Source of the DNA: CAG-791 sp045546175
GTDB lineage: Bacteria; Bacillota; Clostridia; Lachnospirales; Lachnospiraceae
Direction: 5' to 3'
Assembly: GCA_045546175.1 (NCBI GenBank)
Contig: JAZQCI010000075.1
Span: 1-38,571, forward strand
Length of the DNA stretch: 38,571 bases
The notes beneath the pieces are model-generated. The model searched no databases. It was not told the DNA's origin and saw nothing but the letters and a program-made list of their open reading frames with translations. Position numbers and translations under genes: made by a program. Numbering within the stretch: the first letter of the stretch is position 1; every line of letters begins with the position of its first letter. Positions 23,348-31,997 of this stretch are shown in pieces.

Positions 23348-24811
23348 ATGACGGGAAAAGTGTGGATCACCGGCGCGGGAAGCGAGGCCGGCCTGATCAC
23401 CGTGAAAGGACTGGAGGCCCTGCGAAGGGCGCAGGTCGTGGTATATGACGATCTTTTGGACCACGCGCTGCTCGGGGAAGTGCCCGAGGGGTGCGAACTG
23501 GTCTGCGTGGGAAAGCGGAAGAATGCGCACAAAAAGGAGCAGGAGGAGATCCAGGCGCTCCTGATCGACCGCGCGCGCAGGGGACTGCAGGTCGTGCGGC
23601 TCAAGGGCGGCGACCCGACGGTCTTCGGCAGGGGCGGAGAGGAAGCTCTGGCGCTGGAAGAAGCGGGCATACCCTATGAGATGATTCCGGGCGTCAGTTC
23701 CTGCATTTCGGCCCTCGAACACTTTGGAATCCCAATCACGCACAGGGGCGCGGTCTCCTCTTTTACGGTGGTGACGGGACACGGAGCCGGGGAGACGGCG
23801 GAATCATTCTCTGTTTTGGCGGGGATCAAGGGGACACTTGTTTATCTGATGGGGCTGAGCAGAGCAGGAGAGATCGCGGACGGACTTCTGGAAGCCGGAA
23901 TGGATCCGGAGACACCGGCGAGCGTGCTGTCCTGTGCCTTTATGCCCGATGAAAAGCGCGTGGACGGGAAGCTGGGAAACCTCGCACAGATCGCGGGGGA
24001 GGTGAAGGCGCCGGCCATCCTTGTGATCGGGAAAACAGCTGCCATGCACCTTAAGTCCCCCGCGAGCGCCGCGCCTCATCAGACCGCCCTGATCGTGGGC
24101 ACAAGCTCTTTTACGGAGAGAATGGCGGCCGCACTGGAGAAGGACGGGGTCACTGCGGCGCAGTTTCCCTGCATGGAGATCGTCCCGCAGAGGGAGGAGA
24201 TCCCACAGGAAGAGGAGATGAAGGAGTACGACTGGCTAGTGTTTACCAGCGGCAACGGCGTGCGGATCTTTCTGGAAGAGATGGCGCGCAGGAAGACGGA
24301 CATCCGGTGTCTCGCACACTTAAAGATCGCCTGCATCGGGAGAGGCACGGCGGAGGAGCTGGAAAAAGCGCAACTGTATGCGGACCTGGTCCCGGCGTCC
24401 TTTACCACGCAGGATCTCGCCGTAGAGTTGTGCCGAAACGTCAGCGCGAATGAAAAAGTTCTGATCCTGCGGGCGGCGGAGGGAAATCCGCTACTGACAA
24501 ATACGCTGAAAAATGAGAAAATTCTATATAGAAACTGCAGGATCTATCGGACGCAGTATCGTGAGCCGGAGATGGCGGCGGCACTGTATTTTGGCAAAAA
24601 AGAGAGCAGCCCTCCTTTTGAATATGTAATATTCGCAAGTGCCGGGGGCGTGCGGGAGTTTCTTGAGAGAAACAGGCTTCCTGAGAAAGCGCGCGCGATC
24701 TGCATCGGCTCACTGACGGCCGCGGAATATGCGGGACTGACCGGAAGAGAGGCTGTTATTGCCGGGGAGTGCAGCGTGGAAGGAATCCGCCGCGCGCTTC
24801 ACGGGCTATAA
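23348..24811 (+). CDS. cobA-hemD: Fused uroporphyrinogen-III C-methyltransferase / uroporphyrinogen-III synthase
   Basis: 487-residue bifunctional enzyme. The N-terminal half (about 1-245) is the SAM-dependent CobA/SUMT domain: KVWITGAGSEAGLITVKGLEAL, VVYDDLLDHALL, VRLKGGDPTVFGRGGEEALAL, YEMIPGVSSCISA, GTLVYLMGL. The C-terminal half (about 250-487) is HemD: TALIVGTSSF, DWLVFTSGNGVRIF, ACIGRGTAEEL, VILFASAGGVREFL-like VIFASAGGV. Together they convert hydroxymethylbilane to precorrin-2, and with the gene at 21630 to sirohydrochlorin. Such fusions are known in Clostridia. ATG 23348 has GGAGG 5 bp upstream; a 34-residue upstream extension of the frame is probably not translated. Confidence 0.93.
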   Translation: MTGKVWITGAGSEAGLITVKGLEALRRAQVVVYDDLLDHALLGEVPEGCELVCVGKRKNAHKKEQEEIQALLIDRARRGLQVVRLKGGDPTVFGRGGEEALALEEAGIPYEMIPGVSSCISALEHFGIPITHRGAVSSFTVVTGHGAGETAESFSVLAGIKGTLVYLMGLSRAGEIADGLLEAGMDPETPASVLSCAFMPDEKRVDGKLGNLAQIAGEVKAPAILVIGKTAAMHLKSPASAAPHQTALIVGTSSFTERMAAALEKDGVTAAQFPCMEIVPQREEIPQEEEMKEYDWLVFTSGNGVRIFLEEMARRKTDIRCLAHLKIACIGRGTAEELEKAQLYADLVPASFTTQDLAVELCRNVSANEKVLILRAAEGNPLLTNTLKNEKILYRNCRIYRTQYREPEMAAALYFGKKESSPPFEYVIFASAGGVREFLERNRLPEKARAICIGSLTAAEYAGLTGREAVIAGECSVEGIRRALHGL

Positions 24812-24867
24812 GCACAGGGGACCGCATTCGGGGAAGCCGCGCAAGTCGTTTCGATATAGAGGTAAAG

Positions 24868-27864
24868 ATGAAAAAAACAAAGCAGACCGTAATTGTAAAT
24901 CCTGTCCGGAAACTTGTGGGCGGCAGTATACTTGCCCTGATTCTGACCGGCATCCTGTGGGTCTTCATGATCGTGAACAATATAATGATGACACAGCAGT
25001 TCAAGGACTTGTTTTACAGGAATAATAACGGGGAGCAGACAGGAACGGAAAATATTGACACAAGGTTCGACGGCATTGTGAGCACTTGTGATGAGATCTC
25101 GGTGAATCTCCGGGAGGCGTCGGAAGAATTTAATAACCAGTGGCAGTGCAAGGCGGATCTGGCTGCGAGAGCCTGTTTTGAGCTTGTCTCCGAGCAGGGA
25201 GACGCGGCAATCGGAAAGCTGGGCAAAGGAGCGATCATTAAGGTCGAGAACGGAACAGTCACTCTGAGAGACGGGATCAGGAACGGTCTTCTGGCATATC
25301 CGCAAATAGCCGAAAGTGCGAACGGCAGACTGGATTACAATACGCCGACAATGAGCGGGAGCAGGCGGGACTCGCTGTATTACAGCCGCATAAAAGGCCC
25401 TTACTATTATGTGGAGATCGTCAACGGAAAGGAGATGCTCCAATATCTGGACAAGTACGTCAATTATGATGAGATACTCTCCGGAATAGAGATCGCCTAT
25501 GGAGTGAGTATTTACCTTGTGTGCCCGGAGAGGGAGAAGAGCCAGTATTTTTACAACCTGAACGGGGACCTAATCTATTATTACGGTAAAGCCATTGAAG
25601 ACCACGGTATTGATACGAATAACGCAGCTGACTACAATCTGCCGTCAAGCCGGGAAGAGCTTCTGAAGCTGGACGGATACGTGATCACGGACAGTACCGG
25701 CGCACTGACTTATATAGTAAGGGAAATCCCGTCACTGGACGCTGTCCTCCTTATCCAGGCGGACAGCATGGACACGTTTAAGAAGGCAGCCGGCGAGACG
25801 CGGGCCGGCGTTATTGTCATCCTGATCCTGACATTTACCTTTATCATATGGGTGACATCCGTATACAGGGAGATGACGCACGGACTCATCACAGATAAGA
25901 AAAAGGAAATGTATGCTCCGGGCAGAATGAGATTTATCGCCTTTTCCTGCGGGATCCTGGGAGCAATCATTGTATTTGGAGCCAGCGTTTTCTTCCGTTC
26001 GCTGAACAGTATTTATCAGCAGATCACGGACAACCAGTTCAAACTGGAGGTCATCAATGAGCGGATATCCAACAATGCGGATCATCTGGAGAAGAGGAAA
26101 AACGCGAGAATATCCCTTTATCTGGAGTACGGCAGACGCACGGCAGAGCTGATCGAGAAAAATCCGCAGCTCAATAATAAGGAAGACCTGGAGGCGATCA
26201 ACAAAATCATCGGGTCAGAGTATATCATTCTCTTTGATTCAGAGGGCAGACAGAGCGGGACCAGCTCAGATTATATCGGCATGGAGCTGGGAAAAGAAGA
26301 CGCGGATCATCCTGTTTCCAGCGCAGATTTCAGGCGGCTTCTGAAGGGCGTTCCCGGCATAGCGCACAGCGCTTTTAAAGACGAAGTGACGGGAAGAAAG
26401 CTGGAACAGTACGGCGTCCGAATGAAAGAAGCATCCACCGGCAAATACGGAGCTCTTATCATTGCGGTAAAGCCGGTAGAGGATGACAAGACGGAGGACG
26501 CGATCAACGGAATCCTCAGGAGCCTTACGCCGACAGGCATGTTCAGCTTCACGGTTAATCCCAAAAACGCAGTAATACAGAATTCTATGAGCGAAGAGTT
26601 CCTGAGTTATTATTACAGCGTAGAAGGTCTGGGCATGAGCAATTCCATGGTCCGCGAAGGTGTAGCTGATTTCGCGAGGATCGAGGGCGTCAAATATCTG
26701 GTTGTCTCCAAAAAAGCAGAGAGCGGCGATATTGTCTATTTGTGCACTCCGAATGATATGCTTCTGCAAAGCGGCTACCGGTATGGCTTTGTATGCGGCC
26801 TCGGTTTCCTGATCGTTTTTGCGCTGCTGTCTCTTTACCTGATGAGACACTACACGAACAAGATGATCGAGGAGGTCGAGAATAAGGCGAAGGAAAAGGA
26901 CGCAGAGAAGGGTGACGAGAATAGAGCCTTCAGACCCGTCGGGCGGATCACATCGCTGATCAGGCATCTTACGGAAAATGCCACGCCCGAGAGAAAGGCG
27001 GCCGTTGCCTTTGAGATCATGCTGGGGCTGTCATTTATCAATATGTTTGTCAATGTGCGGTCCGGTAAAGCATCCCATGAAAGGCTTCTGCTCGACTATG
27101 TTCTGACCGGAAAATGGAACAAGGGACTGAATATTTTCTCACTGACCAGCATCGTGCTCCTTTTGTGCGTACTCATTCTGTCTATGATGTTCGTCCGCTT
27201 CTTCATGAACACTTTGGGAAGAATGCTCAATTCCAGGGGAAAGACGATCTGCAGGCTGATCTCCAACCTGATCATTTATATCGGCATTCTGGTATTTATC
27301 TATTACTCCCTGTCTTATCTGGGCGTGGACACGAACGCGATCCTGGCCTCCGTAGGAGTCATCGGTATCGGTGTTTCCATGGGCGCGAGAGACCTCATTG
27401 CGGATATCTTTGCCGGCGTCTCCTTGATCTTCGAGGGAGAGTATCAGGTCGGCGATATTGTCAATATCGACGGATACAGGGGAATGGTCCAGGAAGTCGG
27501 AGTACGCAGCACGAGGCTCGTCGGCAGAGGAGGCAATATCAAGGTCATCGGCAATAAGGATATAAAGAGCGTGACCAACCTCACCAAGATGAATTCCTGG
27601 GTCGCCATAACGATCAAGGTAGATGTAAATTACGCGATCAGAGACGCGGAAGAGATCATTAACCGGACGCTTCCCCAGATTGCGGCAAAGCATCCGGAGA
27701 TCATAAGCGGTCCCTATTATAAAGGCATATTGTCCGTGGAGATGGGGTTTGCCGTGCTCTCGATCATCGCGGAGTGCAATGAGGATAATTACCACAAGGT
27801 TGAGCGGTTCCTCGTAAGAGAAACACTGCTGGCGCTTCGGGAAAATAATGTGCCGGTGAGATAA
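24868..27864 (+). CDS. Large MscS-type mechanosensitive channel with two extracytoplasmic sensor-like regions
   Basis: 998-residue membrane protein. A first helix (about residues 15-40) is followed by an extracytoplasmic region of about 250 residues. A helix pair follows at about 310-330 and 352-376, then a second extracytoplasmic region of about 260 residues, and a helix at about 635-657. A charged cytoplasmic loop (ENKAKEKDAEKGDENR) comes next, then more helices. The C-terminal 250 residues are the MscS core: the pore-lining helix in AILASVGVIGIGVSMGARD near 825-840, then GDIVNIDGYRGMVQEVGVRSTRL (beta domain) and a ferredoxin-like tail. Most MscS homologues are 280-400 residues, so the N-terminal two-thirds is an unusual addition. 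ATG 24868 has AGAGG 5 bp upstream. Confidence 0.87.
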   Translation: MKKTKQTVIVNPVRKLVGGSILALILTGILWVFMIVNNIMMTQQFKDLFYRNNNGEQTGTENIDTRFDGIVSTCDEISVNLREASEEFNNQWQCKADLAARACFELVSEQGDAAIGKLGKGAIIKVENGTVTLRDGIRNGLLAYPQIAESANGRLDYNTPTMSGSRRDSLYYSRIKGPYYYVEIVNGKEMLQYLDKYVNYDEILSGIEIAYGVSIYLVCPEREKSQYFYNLNGDLIYYYGKAIEDHGIDTNNAADYNLPSSREELLKLDGYVITDSTGALTYIVREIPSLDAVLLIQADSMDTFKKAAGETRAGVIVILILTFTFIIWVTSVYREMTHGLITDKKKEMYAPGRMRFIAFSCGILGAIIVFGASVFFRSLNSIYQQITDNQFKLEVINERISNNADHLEKRKNARISLYLEYGRRTAELIEKNPQLNNKEDLEAINKIIGSEYIILFDSEGRQSGTSSDYIGMELGKEDADHPVSSADFRRLLKGVPGIAHSAFKDEVTGRKLEQYGVRMKEASTGKYGALIIAVKPVEDDKTEDAINGILRSLTPTGMFSFTVNPKNAVIQNSMSEEFLSYYYSVEGLGMSNSMVREGVADFARIEGVKYLVVSKKAESGDIVYLCTPNDMLLQSGYRYGFVCGLGFLIVFALLSLYLMRHYTNKMIEEVENKAKEKDAEKGDENRAFRPVGRITSLIRHLTENATPERKAAVAFEIMLGLSFINMFVNVRSGKASHERLLLDYVLTGKWNKGLNIFSLTSIVLLLCVLILSMMFVRFFMNTLGRMLNSRGKTICRLISNLIIYIGILVFIYYSLSYLGVDTNAILASVGVIGIGVSMGARDLIADIFAGVSLIFEGEYQVGDIVNIDGYRGMVQEVGVRSTRLVGRGGNIKVIGNKDIKSVTNLTKMNSWVAITIKVDVNYAIRDAEEIINRTLPQIAAKHPEIISGPYYKGILSVEMGFAVLSIIAECNEDNYHKVERFLVRETLLALRENNVPVR

Positions 27865-27924
27865 GAGCGGTACATAGGCAGATCGAGCTGCCGCGCTGCG
27901 AGTTCGTGTATATCGGAAAACGGA

Positions 27925-27960
27925 AAAACCCGCATGGCTGTAAATGGCCATGCGGGTTTT
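27925..27960. terminator. Bidirectional terminator between the channel and HAD genes
   Basis: AAAACCCGCATGGC (27925-27938) pairs perfectly with GCCATGCGGGTTTT (27947-27960) around an 8-nt loop. A and T ends on both sides make it effective for both convergent genes. Confidence 0.92.
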
Positions 27961-27985
27961 GTAATGCGGGTGACAGGCGGGCGGC

Positions 27986-28726
27986 TCAGATCCGAGCCGC
28001 GCCTTCGACGACCAGGTCGTAGATCTCGTCGGCGCTTTTCACGATCGATGTGGAGCCCAGCGCCTTCTGGTAGGAGACGGGCCGAAAGCCCCAGCTCACC
28101 ATGATCAGATCCATCCCCGTATTGCGGGCGGTGGCGATGTCAATCTCGGTATCGCCGACATAGACGGCGTCCGCCACATCGACGCCCAGCTTGTCCAGGA
28201 TCAGGAGGTTCATGTCCGGCGCGGGCTTGCGCGCGATGCCTTCCGTCTCCCCGATGGCCAGGTCGAACAGCCCGCCAAAATAGTCCTGAGCCAGCTGCGT
28301 CACAGAATTATCCGGCTTGTTGGACACCACTGCGGTTCGCAGGCCGGCGCCGCGCAGTTTCTTCAGAAGATCCGCGATCCCCGGATAAGCGCAGGTCCGG
28401 ACAGCGTTGTGGGCTTTGTAATAGGGCTGATAGACCTCAAGGATCCTGCACACCTCCTCCTCGTCGATGCCGGGCACCGCGCCGTTTTGGGCCGAACCGA
28501 TCTGAAGGATTTCTTCCAGGCTCATGCCGGCTTCCCTGGCCAGCGCCCGCTGGATGGCCGTGTGTGCCCCACTGCCAAAAAAGTGACATCCCTCCACTGT
28601 TGTAAAGTTACTGCGGTGTCCGAACTTCGCCATGGCGTAGTTGACCGCCGCCGTCAGGTCCTCGGATGTGTCCAGGATCGTTCCGTCCATATCGAAAATT
28701 ACTGCTTTATAATGCATAGTTGTCAT
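27986..28726 (-). CDS. HAD-family phosphatase (phosphoglycolate phosphatase-like)
   Basis: 246-residue cytoplasmic hydrolase of HAD subfamily IA. The nucleophile motif FDMDGTILDTSEDL lies near residues 11-24. A helical cap follows, then motif II VVSNKP, the lysine in the GIARKPAPDMN region, and the acidic motif VYVGDTEIDIATARNTGM. The sequence pattern matches Gph/PpaX-type phosphatases acting on small phosphate esters; the exact substrate is unknown. GGAG lies only 3 bp before ATG 28726, and ATG 28717 (three residues later) is an equally likely start. A minus-strand promoter is visible at 28749-28776. The gene stands alone. Confidence 0.9.
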   Translation of the reverse strand: MTTMHYKAVIFDMDGTILDTSEDLTAAVNYAMAKFGHRSNFTTVEGCHFFGSGAHTAIQRALAREAGMSLEEILQIGSAQNGAVPGIDEEEVCRILEVYQPYYKAHNAVRTCAYPGIADLLKKLRGAGLRTAVVSNKPDNSVTQLAQDYFGGLFDLAIGETEGIARKPAPDMNLLILDKLGVDVADAVYVGDTEIDIATARNTGMDLIMVSWGFRPVSYQKALGSTSIVKSADEIYDLVVEGAARI

Positions 28727-28748
28727 TTCTCCGTCTCATCAGGATTTT

Positions 28749-28776
28749 CTTATAAAGAATACTATAAAGAATGCAA
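28749..28776 (-). promoter_or_regulatory. Promoter of the HAD phosphatase
   Basis: On the minus strand TTGCAT (28771-28776) and TATAAG (28749-28754) are 16 bp apart, 23 bp before the ATG at 28726. This fits a short-leader sigma-A promoter. Confidence 0.5.
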
Positions 28777-29001
28777 TAAGAAAAGGCCGCACACGACCCT
28801 TCCGTTCGCACACAGCCCATCTGCCAACTTTATAGAATTTTAATTTCTACCCATACCTTACACCGTTTTTACATTTAGTGCAACTAACTATTTTGACAAT
28901 TTTTAACAAATTTAGGACTGTTTTCTCGTGAATATGACAATTTGCGCCTGATCTGCCGGAACGCTGAACGGGCCAAAGCAGTATCCGCTTTCGGCACCTG
29001 A

Positions 29002-29628
29002 TCAACCTTCTTTCCGCTGCGCCAGAAGCCAGGCCATGATGTGCATGGCCTGCTGGAATTTGCCCGCGGCGATCAACTCTTCGATCTCGTCGGGGCTGTA
29101 TTTTCTTACCCGCAGAAATTCCGTGCTGTCGGTGTGCTGCTCATGCGTGCGCCGGCAGTTTTTCGCCCTGTAGATATAGGCATAGTTGTCCGCCATCGTG
29201 GCGGCGGAAGGGACGGTGATGAGATGCTCCCACTCGTCGCTGCTGTAGCCGGTCTCTTCCTCGAGCTCGCGCTTGGCGGCGGCCAGCGCGTCCTCCCTGG
29301 TGGTTATGGTGTCTGCCTTGGTGATGTACTCTCTGCCGTTTTCGCACTCGATTCCGCCGGCCACAAACTCTGTGGTCACTTCGCCGATGCCGTGACGGTA
29401 CTGGCGCACGCAGAGATACTTGCCCTCCTCGTCGGAGGCGACGATCACGACGTAGCTGCGCCGGCTGTAATTGTAGTAAGGAGAGAATGTAGTTCCGTCC
29501 GGGAAGCGGTACTCGACCTTACGCAGGTCGATCCATCTGTCCTGAATGACGTGCTCGACGCTGACGGGTTCCCAGATCAGGTCGGCGTCACGGAGGTCAG
29601 CTGTTTTATTGGTCTCTTTGTTGTCCAT
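29002..29628 (-). CDS. Nudix hydrolase (ADP-ribose pyrophosphatase-like)
   Basis: 208-residue cytoplasmic hydrolase of nucleoside-diphosphate derivatives. The region SVEHVIQDRWIDLRKVEYRFPDG through VAGGIE is typical of ADP-ribose/NDP-sugar pyrophosphatases. The Nudix box core is intact (E-x7-REL-EEETGY). However, about 16 extra residues separate GGIE from the box, so the glycine that normally opens the box is replaced by Asp in ADTITTREDALAAAKREL. SAATMADNYAYIYRA follows. ATG 29628 has GAGGT about 8 bp upstream; a 16-residue upstream extension is dismissed. The insertion before the helix may alter substrate choice. The leader contains the inverted partial repeat noted at 29682-29735. Confidence 0.88.
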   Translation of the reverse strand: MDNKETNKTADLRDADLIWEPVSVEHVIQDRWIDLRKVEYRFPDGTTFSPYYNYSRRSYVVIVASDEEGKYLCVRQYRHGIGEVTTEFVAGGIECENGREYITKADTITTREDALAAAKRELEEETGYSSDEWEHLITVPSAATMADNYAYIYRAKNCRRTHEQHTDSTEFLRVRKYSPDEIEELIAAGKFQQAMHIMAWLLAQRKEG

Positions 29629-29681
29629 TTTTTCTACCTCGATGTTTTTGAACTCAGGCGGGAGACAATCTCCCACTGAAT

Positions 29682-29735
29682 TAAATGATGCGCACGCGGC
29701 GCAACGGCTCGCTCTGCGAGCCTTGAATGAAATAC
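29682..29735 (-). repeat. Second repeat family, copy A
   Basis: The reverse complement contains TTCAAGGCTCGC, a 3-nt loop, GCGAGCC, then TGCGCCGCGTGCG and CATCAT with ACTCAG-like sequence. It matches 35928-36020 in order, with about 40 bp showing only a few differences. The core GGCTCGC/GCGAGCC is a hairpin. It lies upstream of the Nudix gene. Confidence 0.65.
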
Positions 29736-29786
29736 CAGCCTATCATATCACAAGAAAATCTTTTTCAGAGAATTGTAACTCTAAGT

Positions 29787-29812
29787 TTCGGCTAAGCTTG
29801 CCGAACTATACT
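29787..29812 (+). promoter_or_regulatory. Inverted repeat next to a -10-like box upstream of the lipoprotein gene
   Basis: TTCGGC (29787-29792) and GCCGAA (29800-29805) are separated by 7 bp and are followed at 29807-29812 by TATACT, a plausible -10 box. The inverted repeat covers the expected -35 position, so it could be a regulator-binding site. A second hairpin CATACCG...CGGTATG follows in the leader. Weak evidence, position-based. Confidence 0.35.
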
Positions 29813-29885
29813 TCTTACATACCGAACGGAAAACGGTATGAAGAAGTTCTCCGAAAAAGGCACAAAAACAGCGAGGTAAATAGAA

Positions 29886-31577
29886 ATGAATAAAGAGAAC
29901 AAAATGAAGAAAGAAAACAAGATTATGATAAAGAAGACAACGGCAATGGTAGCAGCGAGCCTGATGATCATGAGCCTGGTGCTCGGCGGATGCGGCAGCA
30001 CGGGTGCGGCGACATCGACGGAAGTCCCTGCGGTCGAGACGGAAGCGAGTGCGCAGAGTGATGTAGAGCAAACTGAGGCAGCACAGGCCGAGACAGAGAC
30101 CGGCGCAGAGCAGGCTGAGACAGAGACCGGCGCCGCACAGGCTGAGACAGAGGCGCAGGCCGACGCGTCACAGGATGCCGCAGAAGCGCAGAATGACGCC
30201 GCACAGACCGACACAGTAGCTGCTTCCTCAGGCACGGCGAAGATCCCGTCAAAAGAGGAGATCAAGATAACCGATACATATGAGAACAGCACAGACGAAG
30301 AGCACGCGATCACGGCGGACGGGGAAGAAGCTTCTTACTCCAACATCGCCGTCGTCAAGACAGGAGAGGCCTCCGGTGACGAAGCGGATTTCTACGGGGC
30401 CAACGCGGCGATTTTTGCGACAAACGGAGCGACGCTGACACTGAGCGAGATCACGGTTGACACCGACGGCACCCATGCAAACGGTGTGTTCAGCTATGGG
30501 GAAGGGACGACGGTCAACATCTCCGATTCTGTGATTGAGACCTCCGGCAATTGCTCCGGCGGCCTGATGACGACGGGCGGCGGCACGATGAATGCCTCTA
30601 ACCTCCTGATCCACACCACTGGCAACAGCTCTGCGGCGATTCGCTCCGACAGAGGCGGCGGCACCGTGAATGTGACGGGCGGAAGCTATACCACAGAGGG
30701 AACCGGTTCTCCGGTCATCTACTCCACGGCAGATATTACGGTCAGTGACGCGCAGATGGAGTCCACGGCTTCTCAGGGCGTAGTCGTAGAAGGCCAAAAT
30801 TCCGTCACACTCAACAATGTGACCCTTACAGCCAGCAATGTGAAAAAGAACAGTGACAAATCCGACTGGTACCAGGCGGTCATGATCTATCAGTCCATGT
30901 CCGGCGACGCAGATGAGGGGCTTGCCTCTTTTGCCATGAACGGTGGGACATTGACGAACCTTAACGGCGATGTATTTTTTGTCAACAATACAACTGCGAC
31001 CATCGACCTGACAGGGGCGGCTATTGTAAACGAAGATGAGGAAGGCGTATTCCTGAGAGCGGCCGCAGCGGGCTGGGGAAGTGAAGGCAGCAACGGCGGC
31101 CATGTGACGATGACGGCGTCGCAGCAGACCATTGACGGCGATATGATCGTGGACGAAGTCTCTTCGCTGAATCTGTACCTCAAGGAGAGCAGCAGCTTCA
31201 GCGGCGCGATCAACAGTGACGGCCAGGCGGGCGACGTCTATGTGGAGATCGAGGACGGATCCACTTGGACTTTGACCGGTGACAGCTATATCACGAGCCT
31301 GACCTGCAGCGCGGGCAGCATAAATCTGAACGGTCACAAGCTGTATGTAAACGGCGAGGAGTATACGGAGGGCACGGCTTCGGAAGGCGAGGCCATCGCG
31401 GTGGAGACAAGCTCCGGCTCTTCTCACGGTGACGGAGGCCAGGGCGGAAGCGGCCATGGAGACGGAAACACCCCGCCTGAGAAGCCGAGCGGAGACGGAA
31501 GCGGTCATGGAGACGGGAGCACCCCGCCCGAGAGGCCGAGCGGAGACGGAAGTGAGCCGCCCGCAAAGCCTGAGTAA
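29886..31577 (+). CDS. Repeat-rich surface lipoprotein with a predicted beta-helix domain
   Basis: 563-residue lipoprotein with lipobox LVLGGC (Cys36). A linker of Ala/Glu/Gln/Thr repeats (QAETETGAE units, about 45-110) leads to a Thr/Ser/Asn/Gly-rich region of about 370 residues. It has regularly spaced short strands such as GATLTLSEITVDT, GTTVNISDSVIETSG, GGTMNASNLLIHTTG, GGTVNVTGGSYTTEG, the usual look of a right-handed beta-helix (pectate-lyase-like or adhesin fold). The C-terminus is a low-complexity tail with two long repeats of GDGSTPPERPSGDG type and no LPXTG or other anchor. ATG 29886 has GAGGT 8 bp upstream. A carbohydrate- or surface-binding role is possible; no catalytic motif was identified. 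Confidence 0.85.
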   Translation: MNKENKMKKENKIMIKKTTAMVAASLMIMSLVLGGCGSTGAATSTEVPAVETEASAQSDVEQTEAAQAETETGAEQAETETGAAQAETEAQADASQDAAEAQNDAAQTDTVAASSGTAKIPSKEEIKITDTYENSTDEEHAITADGEEASYSNIAVVKTGEASGDEADFYGANAAIFATNGATLTLSEITVDTDGTHANGVFSYGEGTTVNISDSVIETSGNCSGGLMTTGGGTMNASNLLIHTTGNSSAAIRSDRGGGTVNVTGGSYTTEGTGSPVIYSTADITVSDAQMESTASQGVVVEGQNSVTLNNVTLTASNVKKNSDKSDWYQAVMIYQSMSGDADEGLASFAMNGGTLTNLNGDVFFVNNTTATIDLTGAAIVNEDEEGVFLRAAAAGWGSEGSNGGHVTMTASQQTIDGDMIVDEVSSLNLYLKESSSFSGAINSDGQAGDVYVEIEDGSTWTLTGDSYITSLTCSAGSINLNGHKLYVNGEEYTEGTASEGEAIAVETSSGSSHGDGGQGGSGHGDGNTPPEKPSGDGSGHGDGSTPPERPSGDGSEPPAKPE

Positions 31578-31614
31578 TCAACTCATAGCTCAGCACACAG
31601 AACGAAAAGGCAGT

Positions 31615-31650
31615 GCCGCCGGGAGCGTCCCGGCGGCCGGCTTTGTTTAG
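31615..31650 (+). terminator. Terminator after the beta-helix lipoprotein
   Basis: GCCGCCGGGA (31615-31624) pairs perfectly with TCCCGGCGGC (31628-31637) around the loop GCG, followed by CGGCTTTGTTT. Strong stem, weak T-run. Confidence 0.75.
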
Positions 31651-31786
31651 AGGTGCCGGCGGGCACTGACTAGTGACACAACCCTTTGGGACATGGTATC
31701 ATTACTTGAGAATATACTCGTCATTTTCTGTGACGATAGCGGTACGTTCCTGCCGCCGGATGGCCGGTGCAGGGAAAGGAGTTGTG

Positions 31787-31867
31787 ATGACAAATAATAA
31801 GTATTTCTGGATCCTTGTCGGGTTTATATTGATTATGCAGATTCCGATCTTTTTCATGATGAAATAA
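31787..31867 (+). CDS. 26-residue single-helix membrane peptide
   Basis: The frame MTNNKYFWILVGFILIMQ and the following IPIFFMMK is short but has a strong AAAGGAG site 6-9 bp before ATG 31787. It is a polar N-terminus plus one 17-residue hydrophobic helix plus a lysine end. It lies alone between a terminator and the UvrA-like gene, 130 bp before its start. Small hydrophobic peptides with good ribosome sites are common as membrane-complex regulators or toxins; nothing here distinguishes these. No antisense RNA promoter was recognised. Confidence 0.6.
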   Translation: MTNNKYFWILVGFILIMQIPIFFMMK

Positions 31868-31997
31868 CTTATGATGATGTGACATAGGACGGGATCAGGA
31901 GGCGTGAGAAGGGCGCAGGGAGAGCGTACCAGGTCACGTCTCCTTTTCATTATGCACACGCGTGCCTTGAACAGAAGATGCAAGGAGACAACCACAC

